A stretch of 27,784 nucleotides of DNA from a virus. The notes under the pieces were generated by a model. It was not told the origin of the DNA. It made no database searches and saw only the letters and a program-made list of their open reading frames with translations. Where the stretch lies: the IMG/VR virus record IMGVR_UViG_3300033149_002282, positions 1 to 27,784 of that record; one strand, written 5' to 3'. The stretch's first letter is position 1; every line of letters starts with the position of its first letter. The position numbers and the translations under genes were made by a program. Positions 27,200 through 27,784 of this stretch are shown here, in pieces.

Positions 27200-27784
27200 T
27201 CACTTTGTTTCGGTCGTGTTGTCCGTCACAAACATATCAGCTGTTGCGGGTTCCGTGAACACTTGAATCGTGGATTCAACATCATCCATAAGCTCTTGTG
27301 TCTTGTCAGGTTTTGGTTGTGTCGGTGTCACATCAACCAGTTCTTCTTCAGATATACCGGCCTCCGCGTTGTCTTCAGTTTCGAGCGCACGGGCCAGTTC
27401 CGGCGACATCGGCAGATATTTGAGCAACCGCCGTACAACGGTTTTACGCCGCATCTCACTCGTATCGGTCGCCCACGGCCCGCTATTCTTCGCTTTACTT
27501 CGATGCCGAATCGTCTCGATCTCATCATCGGTCATCCACTCGAACTGTCGGTGTCCACCGTCCATAACCGCCACTGCATAGCTACCGAGATATGCGCCTC
27601 TGTCACCTGTCACACGCGGCTCATGCTGTATCCGCTCTTCGGTGCCCTGCACGATCTGAAAGGTCTCACCAGCGTAGACGTTACGTGCCCAGACCGCCAT
27701 AACATCACCCGATCGGCGTGCGAGCCCAATCAACCCCCGGTATCCGACGATTAGTGTACACTGTTTGCCGTACGGCACGGGGTA
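27200..27784 (-). CDS. recT: RecT-family ssDNA annealing protein, C-terminal part
   Basis: The frame is open to the right edge of the window (GTG at 27778 is only an internal codon), so the N-terminus is missing. The visible part has the family core: 'VPYGKQCTLIVGYRGLIGLA', 'SGDVMAVWARNVYAGETFQI' (split by turn), 'GSYAVAVMDGGHRQFEWMTDDEI', 'KTVVRRLLKYLP'. RecT-type proteins anneal complementary ssDNA and act with a 5'-3' exonuclease in phage recombination; the partner would lie to the right of the window. The C-terminal tail (EEELVDVTPTQPKPDKTQE) is acidic and disordered, as usual. It is the first gene of the left-going unit seen here. Confidence 0.85.
   Translation of the reverse strand, partial: YPVPYGKQCTLIVGYRGLIGLARRSGDVMAVWARNVYAGETFQIVQGTEERIQHEPRVTGDRGAYLGSYAVAVMDGGHRQFEWMTDDEIETIRHRSKAKNSGPWATDTSEMRRKTVVRRLLKYLPMSPELARALETEDNAEAGISEEELVDVTPTQPKPDKTQELMDDVESTIQVFTEPATADMFVTDNTTETK

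Overview
The window is a contiguous piece of a tailed double-stranded DNA phage (or prophage) with a siphovirus plan: a long tape-measure gene, a distal tail protein, a tail-chaperone gene pair and head-to-tail connector genes. The host is unknown. Strong AGGAGG-type ribosome binding sites and one promoter with consensus -35 and -10 boxes point to a bacterial host. A dockerin-like calcium loop in one phage membrane protein is a weak hint of a host that uses dockerin repeats. No integrase, terminase, tRNA, rRNA, transposon or CRISPR array is visible. The 5' end of the window cuts the portal gene and the 3' end cuts a recT gene.

Right-going late block (1-22030). Head genes come first: portal (cut at the left edge and frameshifted at its 3' end by a 40-bp tandem duplication), a Mu F/SPP1 gp7-type head protein, a 41-codon small gene, a protein with a peripheral-subunit-binding-like C-terminus, and a Lar-like zinc-ribbon protein. 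A hairpin terminator follows, directly touching the ribosome binding site of a large ChaB/zinc-ribbon/protease/scaffold fusion that has two good in-frame internal starts. Then come a decoration-like protein, a small coiled-coil protein and the major capsid protein. A 123-bp gap holds a GC-rich cloverleaf-like RNA that can also mask the next ribosome binding site. Next are small virion proteins, the connector, closure, gp10-like and tail-terminator genes, two tandem paralogues, the probable major tail protein, tail chaperones with a probable -1 frameshift, tape measure, distal tail protein, a modular 902-residue fibre, a small protein, a Tal-like protein ending in two DHxH motifs, and another virion protein. 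The block closes with a lysis cassette (M15-like peptidase, small protein, holin-like two-helix protein).

Left-going block (27784-22038). This reads from recT through a zinc-ribbon protein, RusA resolvase, a membrane protein with one dockerin-like repeat, several Ala-rich coiled-coil proteins, a small conserved phage protein, a Gly/Cys-rich protein, two paralogous 'AWHFL' proteins, a strong promoter carrying a 14-bp palindrome, a small basic protein and a 47-residue ribbon-helix-helix protein. It looks like an early or accessory module. The two blocks converge with only 7 bp between stop codons.

Most unusual are: (1) an array of 18 consecutive pentanucleotides (NNNGG on the transcribed strand) between recT and the next gene; (2) the cloverleaf/anti-Shine-Dalgarno RNA after the capsid gene; (3) the Gly/Cys-rich tail that seems to read a decayed coiled-coil gene in another frame; (4) the phage dockerin-like repeat; (5) the nested protease-scaffold starts; and (6) the portal frameshift duplication.
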